NCBI RefSeq assembly: GCF_003752595.1
Contig: NZ_RKIJ01000013.1
Location: forward strand, 278,969 to 342,968
Reading direction: 5' to 3'
Source: Cellulomonas sp. PhB143
GTDB taxonomy: Bacteria > Actinomycetota > Actinomycetes > Actinomycetales > Cellulomonadaceae
Length of the DNA stretch: 64,000 bases
In this document: positions 27,639-36,651 of the stretch, piece after piece
Position numbering within the stretch: position 1 is the first letter of the stretch
Layout: each line of letters begins with the position of its first letter
The notes under the pieces: generated by a model
Seen by the model: the letters and a program-made list of their open reading frames with translations, nothing else
Told to the model about the DNA's origin: nothing
Databases searched by the model: none
Translations under genes and position numbers: made by a program

Positions 27639-29785
27639 CAGTGCTTCTCCTCGTTCGTCGCGGTCTGGTCCGGTCCGGTGGCGGGCCCGTCGGGCCGTTC
27701 CGGGGGCCCGTCCTCGGTCGGCGCGTCGTCCTGCGGGGCGTCCTGGACGGCGTCCGCCGCGGACGCCGCCTCAGCCCTGCGAGCCGCCGCGCGACGGTCG
27801 GCGATGGTCATCCGCGTCCCGTCGGGTGCGCTCGCTCCGACGCCCGCCGGGACCGGCGTTCGGCGCGTCGTGGCGCCCTGCGTGCCCGCAGGAGCGTCCT
27901 CGGCGGCCGCCGGGCCGGCGTCCGCCACGTCCGGGGCGCCGGCGGGTCGCGAGACCCGGCCGCGTCCCGCGTAGCGCGGGGCGCTGACCCCGAGCCGGCG
28001 CGGGTCCAGGCCCGAGCCGCGGTGCCCCTCGCCGAAGAACTTCGTCCGGGCGAGCAGCTGCATCACCGGGTGGGTGAACATGAACACGACCACCAGGTCG
28101 ACGATCGTCGTCAGCCCCAGGGTGAACGCGAACCCGCGCACCCCGCCCACGGCGAGGAGGTAGAGGATCGCGGCCGCGAGGAAGTTCACCGTGTCGGAGG
28201 CGACGATCGTGCGCCGCGCCCGGTCCCAGCCGCGCTCGACCGCGCCGACCAGGCCCCGCCCGTCGCGCAGCTCGTCACGGATGCGCTCGAAGTAGACGAT
28301 GAAGGAGTCGGCGGTGATGCCGATGGCCACGATGAGCCCCGCGACGCCGGGCAGCGAGAGCCGGTAGCCCTGCGTCCACGACAGCAGCGTGATGACGCCG
28401 TAGGTGATCACGCTGGCCACCATCAGGGACGCCAGGGTCACGAGGCCGAGGGCCCGGTACTGGAAGAGCGAGTAGATCGCGACGAGCAGCAGGCCGATGA
28501 GGCCGGCGATCAGGCCCTTCTCGAGCTGGTCCGCGCCGAGCGTCGCCGAGATCTTCTCCTGGCTCTGCACGTCGAACGTCAGGGGGAGGGCGCCGAAGTT
28601 CAGCTGGTTCGCGAGCGTCGCGGACGTGTCGCGGGTGAAGTTCCCGGAGATCTCCGCCTGGCCGTTGGGGATCGGCTCGTTGACCGTCGGCGCGGAGATG
28701 ACCTTCCCGTCGAGCACCATGGCGAACGCGTTCTGCGGCGCGGGGAGCCCGTACAGGCGCTGCGTCGAGTCGGCGAACTCCTCGGTGCCCTTCGACGTGA
28801 ACTTGATGTTCACCACGTACTCGCCGGTCGAGGCGCCGTTCTGCTGGCGGATGCCGGACGTCGCGCTGTCGATCTCCGTGCCGGCGATCTCCACCGGCCC
28901 GAGGATGTACTTCGCCGTGCCGTCGTCGGCGCACGTGACCAGGACGGAGTCCGGGTCGTCGGTCTTGCCGAGCGACTCGTCGGTGTCGTCGACGCAGCTG
29001 AGCGCGTCGAACTCCTTCTGCACCTCGGGCGTGATCTGGCTCAGGTCGCTCGGGTCGGCGGCCTTCGAGCCGTCGGCGGGGGCCGTCGCGTCGTCCGACG
29101 GCGCGGTCGTGGCGCCGTCGGCCGGCGCGGCCGTCTCGCCGTCCGCGGGGTCGGCCGTGGCGGCCTGCGTCGCGGCGTCCTTGCCCTCGGCGGTGGCGGC
29201 GGCCGCCTCGGCCGCGCTCGCCACCTTCGCGCCGGCACCGTCCGAGAGCTGGTTCGACTGCTCCGTGGCACCGTCCGACGGCGCCTCGCTCGCCCCGTCC
29301 GTGGCGGCGGGGGCGTCGGTCGCGCCCTCGGTGGGCTCCGCCGTCGGCGCGGCGGACGCCGGCACCGGGCTGCCGACCTGGAGCACCGGACGGAAGTTCA
29401 TCTGCGCCGGGGTGACGATCAGCTGGATCGTCTCGTCGCTGACGTCACCCGGGATTCCGACGACGATGTTCTTGTCGCCCTGCCGGGTGATCTCGGCCTC
29501 CGAGACGCCCGAGGAGTCGATGCGCTGGCGGATCACCGCGATGGACTGGTTGATGTCCTCGTCGGTGACCTCGTAGCCGGGCTCGGTGACGGGCTCGAGG
29601 ATGAGCTGCGTCCCGCCCTCGAGGTCGAGCGCCAGCCCCGGTGCCCAGCTGGCGCCACCGGGGTTGTCGTCGGACTTCGGGTCGACCTGCGTCCCGGTGA
29701 AGATCGTCGCGAAGACCGCGAGGATCAGGACACCCAGGACTACCAGTGTGCGAACGGGTCGCGTGCGTGCCTTGCTGCTGGCCAA
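27638..29785 (-). CDS. secD: Protein translocase subunit SecD
   Basis: About 715 residues. An N-terminal span (TLVVLGVLILAVFATIFTG) is followed by the GLALDLEGGTQLILEP motif, the periplasmic P1 head, and C-terminal spans with GVAGLIVAIGITADSFIVYFERIRDE. I choose the TTG at 29785 (LASSKARTRPVRTL), the usual start in relatives; a GTG at 29827 would add 14 residues. A long Ala/Thr/Asp/Pro-rich segment of about 100 residues (from about residue 135) interrupts the P1 region. The C-terminal tail after about residue 590 is also low complexity. Confidence 0.94.
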   Translation of the reverse strand: MASSKARTRPVRTLVVLGVLILAVFATIFTGTQVDPKSDDNPGGASWAPGLALDLEGGTQLILEPVTEPGYEVTDEDINQSIAVIRQRIDSSGVSEAEITRQGDKNIVVGIPGDVSDETIQLIVTPAQMNFRPVLQVGSPVPASAAPTAEPTEGATDAPAATDGASEAPSDGATEQSNQLSDGAGAKVASAAEAAAATAEGKDAATQAATADPADGETAAPADGATTAPSDDATAPADGSKAADPSDLSQITPEVQKEFDALSCVDDTDESLGKTDDPDSVLVTCADDGTAKYILGPVEIAGTEIDSATSGIRQQNGASTGEYVVNIKFTSKGTEEFADSTQRLYGLPAPQNAFAMVLDGKVISAPTVNEPIPNGQAEISGNFTRDTSATLANQLNFGALPLTFDVQSQEKISATLGADQLEKGLIAGLIGLLLVAIYSLFQYRALGLVTLASLMVASVITYGVITLLSWTQGYRLSLPGVAGLIVAIGITADSFIVYFERIRDELRDGRGLVGAVERGWDRARRTIVASDTVNFLAAAILYLLAVGGVRGFAFTLGLTTIVDLVVVFMFTHPVMQLLARTKFFGEGHRGSGLDPRRLGVSAPRYAGRGRVSRPAGAPDVADAGPAAAEDAPAGTQGATTRRTPVPAGVGASAPDGTRMTIADRRAAARRAEAASAADAVQDAPQDDAPTEDGPPERPDGPATGPDQTATNEEKH

Positions 29786-29868
29786 CTGTCCGTCTCTTCT
29801 CGTCGTCGAGCCACCCGGCGGCAGCACGGTTCAGGCGGCCGGGGCACCAGCGCCCCGGGACCGCTCGT

Positions 29869-30336
29869 TCAGCTGTTCTTGCGGTCCTGGTCCGGGTCGT
29901 CGTCGTCCCGGTCGGCGGTGCCCGGCTGCGGCTCGAGGCCCGACAGGTCGTCCGGGACGTCGAGGCGCTGCTCGTCGACCGGCCGGCCCGTCTCGTCCAC
30001 GACGGGCGCGTCCACGACGGCGGTGCCCACGACGGGCACGTCCTCCGGGTCGGTCTCCGGCTCGAGCTCCACGGGCGGGTCGACGCGCTTGGAGATCGCC
30101 GCGCGCAGCCACCGCGTGCGGCTGCCGCCCGGCTCGGCCTCGAGCGTGATCACGTCGGACTCCTCGTCGATCTCGACGATCGTGCCGAACATCCCCGAGG
30201 CGGTCATCACCTCGACGCCCTCCGTCAGGGTCGAGCGGAAGTCGGCCTGGGTCCGCTGCTGCTTGCGGGTGCGCGAGCTCATGAAGAAGAGCAGCCCGAT
30301 CGCGAGCACGGCGAAGATCACGAATGTGGGATCCAT
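29869..30336 (-). CDS. yajC: Preprotein translocase subunit YajC
   Basis: 155 residues. A single N-terminal span (MDPTFVIFAVLAIGLLFFM) is followed by a basic patch and the conserved VMTASGMFGTIVEIDEESDVI core, then an acidic, probably disordered tail. Accessory protein of the SecDF complex. The ATG at 30336 gives the usual YajC N-terminus; the frame extends 17 codons further without a good site. First gene of the secretion unit. Confidence 0.93.
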   Translation of the reverse strand: MDPTFVIFAVLAIGLLFFMSSRTRKQQRTQADFRSTLTEGVEVMTASGMFGTIVEIDEESDVITLEAEPGGSRTRWLRAAISKRVDPPVELEPETDPEDVPVVGTAVVDAPVVDETGRPVDEQRLDVPDDLSGLEPQPGTADRDDDDPDQDRKNS

Positions 30337-30455
30337 GGGGTGTAGCACGTCCTTTGCGGTGGAGTCTGCGCGGCAGTCTAGGCGCACGTACGGGCTCGGT
30401 CGACGAGCGTCTGCGCCCGGGGCAGCCCCTGGGCACCCGCACCGTCGGTCCGACC

Positions 30456-30461
30456 AGTCTA
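30456..30461 (-). promoter_or_regulatory. Candidate -10 for yajC-secDF-apt
   Basis: TAGACT followed by GGTCGG on the minus strand, close to the sequences before rpsD and aspS. Predicted leader of about 110 bases. Confidence 0.45.
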
Positions 30462-30492
30462 GGGCCTGGTCCGTCGCCCCGGCCGCAGCCGG

Positions 30493-31572
30493 TCAGACGG
30501 CCGCGAACAGCCCGTCCGACGGCGGCTCGAGGCCCAGGTGCGCCCACGCGGCGGGCGTCGCGACGCGGCCGCGCGGCGTGCGCCCGATGAGCCCCTCGCG
30601 CACGAGGTAGGGCTCGGCGACCGTCTCGACGGTCTCGCCCTCCTCCCCCACCGTGACGGCCAGCGTCGACAGGCCCACCGGGCCGCCGCCGAACCGGGTG
30701 CACAGCGCCCGCAGCACCGCGCGGTCCAGGCGGTCGAGGCCGAGCCGGTCGACCTCGTACACCTCGAGCGCCGCACGCGCCGCGGCGAGGTCGAGGGTGC
30801 CGTCGCCGCGCACCTGCGCCCAGTCCCGGACCCGGCGCAGCAACCGGTTCGCCACACGCGGTGTACCCCGGGAACGCCCGGCGATCTCGTGGGCCGCCGC
30901 GTGCGCGAGCGGTACGCCGAGCAGCCCGGCGGAGCGCACCACGACGCGCTCCAGGTCCTCGCTGTCGTAGAAGTCGAGGTGCCCGGTGAAGCCGAACCGG
31001 TCGCGCAGCGGCGCCGGGAGCAGGCCGGCGCGCGTGGTGGCGCCCACGACGGTGAACGGCGGCAGGCTGAGCGGGATCGCGCTCGCCCCCGCCCCCTTGC
31101 CGACGACGACGTCGACCCGGAAGTCCTCCATCGCGACGTACAGCAGCTCCTCCGCGGGCCGGGCGAGGCGGTGGATCTCGTCGATGAACAGCACCTCGCC
31201 CTCCTCGAGCGAGGACAGGACCGCCGCGAGGTCGCCAGCGTGCTGGATGGCCGGGCCGGACGTCACGCGCAGCGACGTGCCGAGCTCCGTGGCGATGATC
31301 ATCGCGAGGGTGGTCTTGCCCAGCCCCGGCGGGCCGGAGAGCAGCACGTGGTCGGGTGCCGCGCCGCGTCCGAGCGCGGCGTGCAGCACGAGCGAGAGCT
31401 GGTCGCGCACGATTTTCTGGCCGACGAAGTCGTCGAGGCTGCGCGGGCGCAGCGCCGCCTCCGCCGCGCGCTCCAGGTCGTCCGCCCCGGGGGCGACGAT
31501 CCGCTCCGAGGAGACCGGGTCGCCGGTCCCGTCGGTGTGCCCGGCCGACCCGGCGTCGGCGTGCTCAGCCAC
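30493..31572 (-). CDS. ruvB: Holliday junction branch migration helicase RuvB
   Basis: 359 residues: AAA+ motor with Walker [10 protein letters not shown], Walker [10 protein letters not shown], sensor region [11 protein letters not shown], arginine finger segment [14 protein letters not shown], and a winged-helix C-terminus ([17 protein letters not shown]). Drives branch migration with RuvA. The GTG at 31572 overlaps the ruvA stop by eight bases, so it is coupled to ruvA. Confidence 0.97.
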   Translation of the reverse strand: MAEHADAGSAGHTDGTGDPVSSERIVAPGADDLERAAEAALRPRSLDDFVGQKIVRDQLSLVLHAALGRGAAPDHVLLSGPPGLGKTTLAMIIATELGTSLRVTSGPAIQHAGDLAAVLSSLEEGEVLFIDEIHRLARPAEELLYVAMEDFRVDVVVGKGAGASAIPLSLPPFTVVGATTRAGLLPAPLRDRFGFTGHLDFYDSEDLERVVVRSAGLLGVPLAHAAAHEIAGRSRGTPRVANRLLRRVRDWAQVRGDGTLDLAAARAALEVYEVDRLGLDRLDRAVLRALCTRFGGGPVGLSTLAVTVGEEGETVETVAEPYLVREGLIGRTPRGRVATPAAWAHLGLEPPSDGLFAAV

Positions 31573-32179
31573 GGTGGGCCCCGAGGAGCCGCAGCGCCGC
31601 CCGCAGGGTGCCCGCGACGTCGTCGGGCGCCAACGGCTGCTCCCCCGCATCGGCGAGCACGGCGGCGACGGTGTCCTGGGCGACCTTCGCGGTCCAGCCC
31701 AGCCCGACGAGCGCCTCGACGACCTGCTCGCGCTGGTCGCCGGCCGCCACGGACGGTGCCTCGCCGGCCACGGCGCCCGGGGCGCCGAGCCGGTCGCCGA
31801 GCTCGAGAGCGATGCGCTGTGCACCCTTGCGGCCGATGCCGGGCACGCGCACGAGGGCCGCGATGTCCTCCCCGGAGACCGCTCGCCGCAGCGCGTCCGG
31901 CGTGTGCACGGCCAGCATGGCGAGCGCGAGCCGTGGGCCGACGCCGCTGACGGTCTGGACCTTCTCGAAGACCGCCCGCTCGTCGTCGTCCGCGAAGCCG
32001 TAGAGCGTCATGGAGTCCTCGCGGACCACCAGGGAGGTCGCCAGCCGGGCCGCCTCGCCCACGCGCAGCGCCGAGAGCGTCGCGGGCGTGCCGTGCACCA
32101 GATAGCCGACCCCGCCGACGTCGAGCACGGCGGCCTCCAGCGAGACGGACGCGACCGTCCCGGACAACGACGCGATCAC
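31565..32179 (-). CDS. ruvA: Holliday junction DNA-binding protein RuvA
   Basis: 204 residues: OB-fold ([12 protein letters not shown]), helix-hairpin-helix pair ([13 protein letters not shown] and [16 protein letters not shown]), flexible acidic linker, and C-terminal domain III that contacts RuvB ([20 protein letters not shown]). GTG start with GGGAGG six bases upstream. Confidence 0.97.
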   Translation of the reverse strand: MIASLSGTVASVSLEAAVLDVGGVGYLVHGTPATLSALRVGEAARLATSLVVREDSMTLYGFADDDERAVFEKVQTVSGVGPRLALAMLAVHTPDALRRAVSGEDIAALVRVPGIGRKGAQRIALELGDRLGAPGAVAGEAPSVAAGDQREQVVEALVGLGWTAKVAQDTVAAVLADAGEQPLAPDDVAGTLRAALRLLGAHRG

Positions 32180-32248
32180 GCAGAGCCTCCCGACCGAACA
32201 CCTGTACGACTGGCCGTCACCCTAGCACCGCACGCGCGAGCGCAAGGC

Positions 32249-32812
32249 TCAGCCCACACCCCGGCGTGCCGCGTGCTCCGCGGCCGCCCAGGCCCGCTGC
32301 GCCGGCGTGAGCTGGTTGCGCTCGCCGCCCTGCAGCGCGCCGGCGGGACGCCACAGGTGGCAGATCGCGAGCGCGAGCGCGTCGGCCGCGTCCGCGGGGC
32401 GCGGCGGCTCCGCCAGCCCGAGGATCGAGGCGACCATGCGCTGCACCTGCTCCTTGCCCGCGCGCCCGCTGCCGGTCACCGCGGCCTTGACCTCGCTCGG
32501 GGTGTGCAGGGCGACGGGGACCCCGCGGCGCGCGGCCGCGACCATCGCCAGGCCGGCCACCTGGGCGGTGCCCATGACCGTGCCGACGTTGTGCTGGGCG
32601 AAGACCCGCTCGACGGCGACGACGTCGGGCATGTGCTCGTCGAGCCAGACGTCGAGGCGCTCGGAGATGCGCAGGAGGCGCAGGTCGACGCTGTCCTGCG
32701 GGGGGCTCTGCAGCACCCCGACCGCGACGAGCTCGGCGCGCCGCGCCGGCAGCGAGTCGACGACGCCGATCCCGCAGCGGGTCAGTCCTGGGTCCACACC
32801 GAGCACGCGCAC
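32249..32812 (-). CDS. ruvC: Holliday junction resolvase RuvC
   Basis: 187 residues. RNase H-like nuclease with active-site acids in [12 protein letters not shown] (Asp), AVERVF (Glu) and the C-terminal [12 protein letters not shown] (two Asp). Cuts four-way junctions. GTG start. It precedes ruvA and ruvB on the same strand, the usual order. Confidence 0.97.
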   Translation of the reverse strand: MRVLGVDPGLTRCGIGVVDSLPARRAELVAVGVLQSPPQDSVDLRLLRISERLDVWLDEHMPDVVAVERVFAQHNVGTVMGTAQVAGLAMVAAARRGVPVALHTPSEVKAAVTGSGRAGKEQVQRMVASILGLAEPPRPADAADALALAICHLWRPAGALQGGERNQLTPAQRAWAAAEHAARRGVG

Positions 32813-32890
32813 GCCGGTCAGGCTCTCACGCCGCCGGCGAGGGCCCGGTCAGGCGCGCGGCCCCGCGCCCCGCGCGCCCGCTCTCGCGGC

Positions 32891-33646
32891 TCAGTCCTCG
32901 TCGAGCTGGGCCAGGACCTCGTCGGGGGCGTCGAAGTTCGCGTACACGTTCTGCACGTCGTCGCTGTCCTCGAGCGTGTCGATCAGGCGCAGGATGTTGC
33001 GCGCCCCGTCGGCGTCGACCTCGATCTGCATCGACGGGTGCCAGACGACGTCGGCCGAGTCGTAGTCGATCCCGGCCTCCTGCAGCGCGGTGCGCACCGG
33101 GACCAGGTCCGTCGCCTCCGAGAGCACCTCGAACGCCTCGCCGAGGTCGGTGACGTCCTCGCCGCCGGCCTCGAGCACGGCCTCGGTCACGTCGTCCTCC
33201 GTCGTGCCGTCCTTGGGCACGACGACGACGCCCTTGCGCGAGAAGAGGTAGGACACCGATCCCGGGTCGGCCAGCTGGCCGCCGTTGCGGGTGAACGCCA
33301 GGCGGACGTCCGCGGCCGCGCGGTTCTTGTTGTCCGTCAGGCACTCGACGAGCACGGCGATGCCGCCGTTGCCGTAGCCCTCGTACAGGATCGTCTGGTA
33401 GTCGGCGCCGCCGGCCTCCTGGCCGGAGCCGCGCTTGACGGCCCGGTCGATGTTGTCGTTGGGGACCGAGGTCTTCTTGGCCTTCTGGATGGCGTCGAAG
33501 AGGGTCGGGTTCCCCGCGGGGTCACCGCCGCCGGTGCGCGCGGCGACCTCGATGTTCTTGATGAGCTTCGCGAAGAGCTTGCCGCGCTTGGCGTCCTTCG
33601 CGGCCTTCTGGTGCTTGGTCGTAGCCCACTTGGAGTGACCTGACAT
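32891..33646 (-). CDS. YebC/PmpR family regulator
   Basis: 251 residues beginning [23 protein letters not shown], the family hallmark, with [10 protein letters not shown] and YASPEDVE-like later segments ([19 protein letters not shown]). Members bind DNA as transcription regulators, and some help ribosomes pass polyproline stalls; which applies here is not known. ATG with GGAGTAAG upstream. Sits between pdxT and ruvC, as in most actinobacteria. Confidence 0.95.
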   Translation of the reverse strand: MSGHSKWATTKHQKAAKDAKRGKLFAKLIKNIEVAARTGGGDPAGNPTLFDAIQKAKKTSVPNDNIDRAVKRGSGQEAGGADYQTILYEGYGNGGIAVLVECLTDNKNRAAADVRLAFTRNGGQLADPGSVSYLFSRKGVVVVPKDGTTEDDVTEAVLEAGGEDVTDLGEAFEVLSEATDLVPVRTALQEAGIDYDSADVVWHPSMQIEVDADGARNILRLIDTLEDSDDVQNVYANFDAPDEVLAQLDED

Positions 33647-33654
33647 TGCCCGAC

Positions 33655-34260
33655 TTACTCCTTCACCATCGTGACGAACAGCTCGTGCACCCGTGCGTCA
33701 CCGGTGATCTCCGGGTGGAACGAGGTGGCGAGCAGAGCTCCTTGACGTACTGCGACGATCCTACCGGCGGCGCCCGCCGCCTCATCGGCCGGGACCGAGG
33801 CGAGGACCTCGACGCCGGCGCCGACCTCCTCCACCCACGGCGCACGGATGAACGTCGCGTCGACCGGGCCGCCCTCGAGGCCGACGACGTCCAGGTGCGT
33901 CTCGAAGGAGTCGACCTGCCGGCCGAACGCGTTGCGCCGCACGGTCATGTCGATCCCGCCGAGGGTCTCCTGGTCCGCCGTGCCGTCCAGGACGCGGTCC
34001 GCGAGCAGGATCATCCCGGCGCACGAGCCGTAGACCGGCAGCCCGCCAGCGATGCGCTCGCGCAGCAGGTCGCGCAGCTCGAAGATCCGCAGCAGCTTGT
34101 CGATCGTCGTCGACTCCCCGCCCGGCAGGACCAGGCCGTCCACGGACGCCAGCTCGGCGGGCCGGCGCACCCCGACCGCGCGCGCCCCGGACCGCTCGAG
34201 CGCGCGGACGTGCTCGCGCACGTCTCCCTGCAGGGCGAGGACTCCGACGGTAGGGATCAC
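33655..34260 (-). CDS. pdxT: Pyridoxal 5'-phosphate synthase glutaminase subunit
   Basis: 201 residues, class I glutamine amidotransferase feeding ammonia to PdxS. Nucleophile Cys in YGSCAGM, with LPGGESTT, and His-Glu in SFHPEIT. The GTG start lies six bases after TAGGAT, so translation is probably leaderless. Normally adjacent to pdxS; here a Nudix gene lies between them. Confidence 0.96.
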   Translation of the reverse strand: MIPTVGVLALQGDVREHVRALERSGARAVGVRRPAELASVDGLVLPGGESTTIDKLLRIFELRDLLRERIAGGLPVYGSCAGMILLADRVLDGTADQETLGGIDMTVRRNAFGRQVDSFETHLDVVGLEGGPVDATFIRAPWVEEVGAGVEVLASVPADEAAGAAGRIVAVRQGALLATSFHPEITGDARVHELFVTMVKE

Positions 34261-34266
34261 CGGGAC

Positions 34267-34272
34267 ATCCTA
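34267..34272 (-). promoter_or_regulatory. Leaderless -10 box for pdxT
   Basis: TAGGAT, six bases (GTCCCG), then GTG at 34260. This gives pdxT (and yebC) a promoter separate from pdxS. Confidence 0.65.
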
Positions 34273-34310
34273 GTCAGCGCCCGACGGCCCCCGGGTCGCC
34301 GCCCCTGGTC

Positions 34311-34334
34311 ACAGGTGCCACAGGTGCCACAGGT
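34311..34334. repeat. Short tandem repeat of ACAGGTGCC
   Basis: Two full copies and a partial third of the 9-mer, just upstream of the pdxT promoter and reaching the Nudix stop codon. Confidence 0.7.
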
Positions 34335-34915
34335 CATTCCCGGGCGAGGCCGAGCTCGACGACGACGCCGTCCCACCCGCCGACGAGGCCGCGCACCAGC
34401 TCCGCGAGCCCGACCGGGAAGACCTCGATGTCGACGGCCGCCAGCGCGGCCAGGTCCCACCACGCGAGCTCGTCGAGGACGTCGCGCTCCCCGTCCGTCC
34501 ACCCGTCGCGGTTCAGGGCCGCCGCGGCCGCCGCGTCGACGCGGGCGAGGAAGATCACCTCGTCCTGGCGGCAGTGCGCGGCGAAGAAGTCGAAGATCGC
34601 GGAGCGGCGCACGACCGGCCCGACCAGGGCGTCGTCGGCGAGGACGATGCCGGTCTCCTCGCGCACCTCGCGCAGCGCGGCCTCGCGCGCGCTCTCCCCC
34701 GCGTCGATCCCGCCGCCCACCGTGAACCACCAGCTGCGGGCGGGCTGGTCGACGTCGTGCCCACGGACCAGCAGCACGCGGTCGTCCGGGTCGAGAAGGA
34801 TGACGCGCGCGGCGCGCCGGAACAGCAGCCCGTCCGCGCCGCGCACCCAGTCGGGACCCGGCCCGGCCTCGGGGCCGGGCCGGGTCCCGGGCACCTGCTC
34901 GGAGCCCTGGGTCAT
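34334..34915 (-). CDS. Nudix hydrolase
   Basis: 193 residues with a full Nudix box, GGGIDAGESAREAALREVREETGI (G-x5-E-x7-REVxEExGI), in the middle of the chain. It hydrolyses a nucleoside diphosphate-linked substrate with a divalent metal; the exact substrate is unknown. An N-terminal Pro/Gly-rich stretch of about 25 residues precedes the fold. Lies between pdxS and pdxT on the same strand. Confidence 0.9.
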   Translation of the reverse strand: MTQGSEQVPGTRPGPEAGPGPDWVRGADGLLFRRAARVILLDPDDRVLLVRGHDVDQPARSWWFTVGGGIDAGESAREAALREVREETGIVLADDALVGPVVRRSAIFDFFAAHCRQDEVIFLARVDAAAAAALNRDGWTDGERDVLDELAWWDLAALAAVDIEVFPVGLAELVRGLVGGWDGVVVELGLARE

Positions 34916-34928
34916 GCGTGCCTGCTCG

Positions 34929-35837
34929 TCACCAGCCGCGCTCGGCGAGGCGGTGCGGCTCGGGGATCTCGTCGACGTTGATCCCGACCATGGCCTCGCC
35001 GAGCCCGCGCGAGACCTTGGCGATCACGTCGGGGTCGTCGTAGAACGTCGTGGCCTTGACGACCGCGGCCGCGCGCTCGGCCGGGTTGCCCGACTTGAAG
35101 ATGCCGGAGCCGACGAACACGCCCTCCGCACCGAGCTGCATCATCATCGCGGCGTCCGCCGGGGTGGCGATGCCGCCGGCGGTGAAGAGCACCACGGGGA
35201 GCTTGCCCGTCGCGGCGACCTCCTTGACCAGCTCGTACGGGGCCTGGAGCTCCTTGGCCGCGACGTACAGCTCGTCCTCGGGCAGCGACGCGAGCCGCGC
35301 CAGCTGCTGGCGGATCTGGCGCATGTGCGTCGTCGCGTTCGAGACGTCGCCCGTGCCGGCCTCGCCCTTGGAACGGATCATCGCGGCGCCCTCGGTGATG
35401 CGGCGCAGCGCCTCACCGAGGTTCGTCGCACCGCACACGAAGGGGACCGTGAAGGACCACTTGTCGATGTGGTTCGCGTAGTCGGCGGGGGTCAGCACCT
35501 CGGACTCGTCGACGTAGTCGACGCCGAGCGACTGCAGGACCTGCGCCTCGACGAAGTGGCCGATGCGCGCCTTGGCCATCACCGGGATGGAGACGGCCTC
35601 GACGATGCCGTCGATCATGTCGGGATCGCTCATCCGGGAGACGCCGCCCTGGGCGCGGATGTCCGCGGGCACCCGCTCGAGCGCCATGACGGCGACCGCG
35701 CCGGCGTCCTCGGCGATCTTCGCCTGCTCCGCGTTGACGACGTCCATGATGACGCCGCCCTTGAGCATCTCGGCCATGCCGCGCTTGACGCGTGCCGTGC
35801 CGACGCTCGCGGGCTCGGGGCTGTTCTCGCTGCTCAC
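34929..35837 (-). CDS. pdxS: Pyridoxal 5'-phosphate synthase lyase subunit
   Basis: 302 residues. Makes PLP from ribose 5-phosphate, glyceraldehyde 3-phosphate and ammonia. Key lysine regions [13 protein letters not shown] and [15 protein letters not shown], with [28 protein letters not shown] near the start and [26 protein letters not shown] for phosphate binding. The GTG at 35837 is chosen because GAGG lies five bases upstream; the frame remains open for 44 codons further. Confidence 0.96.
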   Translation of the reverse strand: MSSENSPEPASVGTARVKRGMAEMLKGGVIMDVVNAEQAKIAEDAGAVAVMALERVPADIRAQGGVSRMSDPDMIDGIVEAVSIPVMAKARIGHFVEAQVLQSLGVDYVDESEVLTPADYANHIDKWSFTVPFVCGATNLGEALRRITEGAAMIRSKGEAGTGDVSNATTHMRQIRQQLARLASLPEDELYVAAKELQAPYELVKEVAATGKLPVVLFTAGGIATPADAAMMMQLGAEGVFVGSGIFKSGNPAERAAAVVKATTFYDDPDVIAKVSRGLGEAMVGINVDEIPEPHRLAERGW

Positions 35838-35901
35838 CGCAACCTCACATCCGATTGACTGGGTTTCGCGGCGCCTGCGGGCGGCCGCGTCGATCGGGTC
35901 G

Positions 35902-35907
35902 ATTCTA
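35902..35907 (-). promoter_or_regulatory. Candidate -10 for pdxS
   Basis: TAGAAT on the minus strand, 65 bases before the GTG. No clear -35. Confidence 0.4.
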
Positions 35908-35937
35908 CGCGCGGCGGCCCGGCCCCCTCGCGCGTGC

Positions 35938-36651
35938 TCAGGCCTGCGGGCCGACGCCGGACGCGGCACCGAGCCCGTCGGGCCACGCGTCGTCCAGCTC
36001 GACCGTCACCGGCATCGCCGCGTGCCCGGCGACGCGGAAGAGGCGCACGTACCACTGCCGCCGCACGTGCTGGGCGCGCAGCACCGCCTCGTTGTGGAAG
36101 CGGCGCGCGAGCTGGACCCGGAACCAGGCGGCCCCGAGCGCCCGGACCAGCGCATCCGCGTGCGGGTCGGCGCACAGCTCGCGGACCTCGTCCGGGCCGC
36201 CGAGCGCCTCGCGCAGGGTCGCCGAGAGCTCGCTCTCCGCCGTCGCGCGCTCGGCGTCGAAACCCTGGGCGAGCCGGTCACGGACGGTCGGGGCCGGTCC
36301 CGGGCCGTCCGCGACCCGAGCGCCGGCCGCGGACCGCTCGTGCAGGAACGCAGCGAGGTCCGGCACCGCGAGCGCCAGCTCGCGGTCGCCCAGGTCGTCG
36401 TCGAGGACCACGGCGGCCGCCGACTCGGCGACGAGCATCGAGCTCGCGGGATCGAGCACCCCGGCGGAGGCGAGGTCGGCGGCCGCGGAGGCCCGGCGGA
36501 CGAGCTGCCCGTCGAGCGCGATGCGCGAGGCGACGACCTTGCGGTGCAGCCGGTCGAGGCGCGAGGCCGAGACCCACAGGAGCCAGCCGAGCACGAGGAC
36601 CACGGCGAGCGCGAGCATCAGCACCGTCTCGGCCGTCTGCGTCATGCTCAT
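35938..36651 (-). CDS. LemA-like membrane protein
   Basis: 237 residues. One N-terminal span (about 8-30) then a long helical cytoplasmic domain. The C-terminal [20 protein letters not shown] followed by [11 protein letters not shown] resembles the LemA signature (YN-A--YN, then P). The function is unknown. Its ATG overlaps the pimA stop by four bases. In some actinobacteria the gene after pimA is annotated as a Nudix protein with a similar N-terminus; here the Nudix part is a separate gene. Confidence 0.7.
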   Translation of the reverse strand: MSMTQTAETVLMLALAVVLVLGWLLWVSASRLDRLHRKVVASRIALDGQLVRRASAAADLASAGVLDPASSMLVAESAAAVVLDDDLGDRELALAVPDLAAFLHERSAAGARVADGPGPAPTVRDRLAQGFDAERATAESELSATLREALGGPDEVRELCADPHADALVRALGAAWFRVQLARRFHNEAVLRAQHVRRQWYVRLFRVAGHAAMPVTVELDDAWPDGLGAASGVGPQA

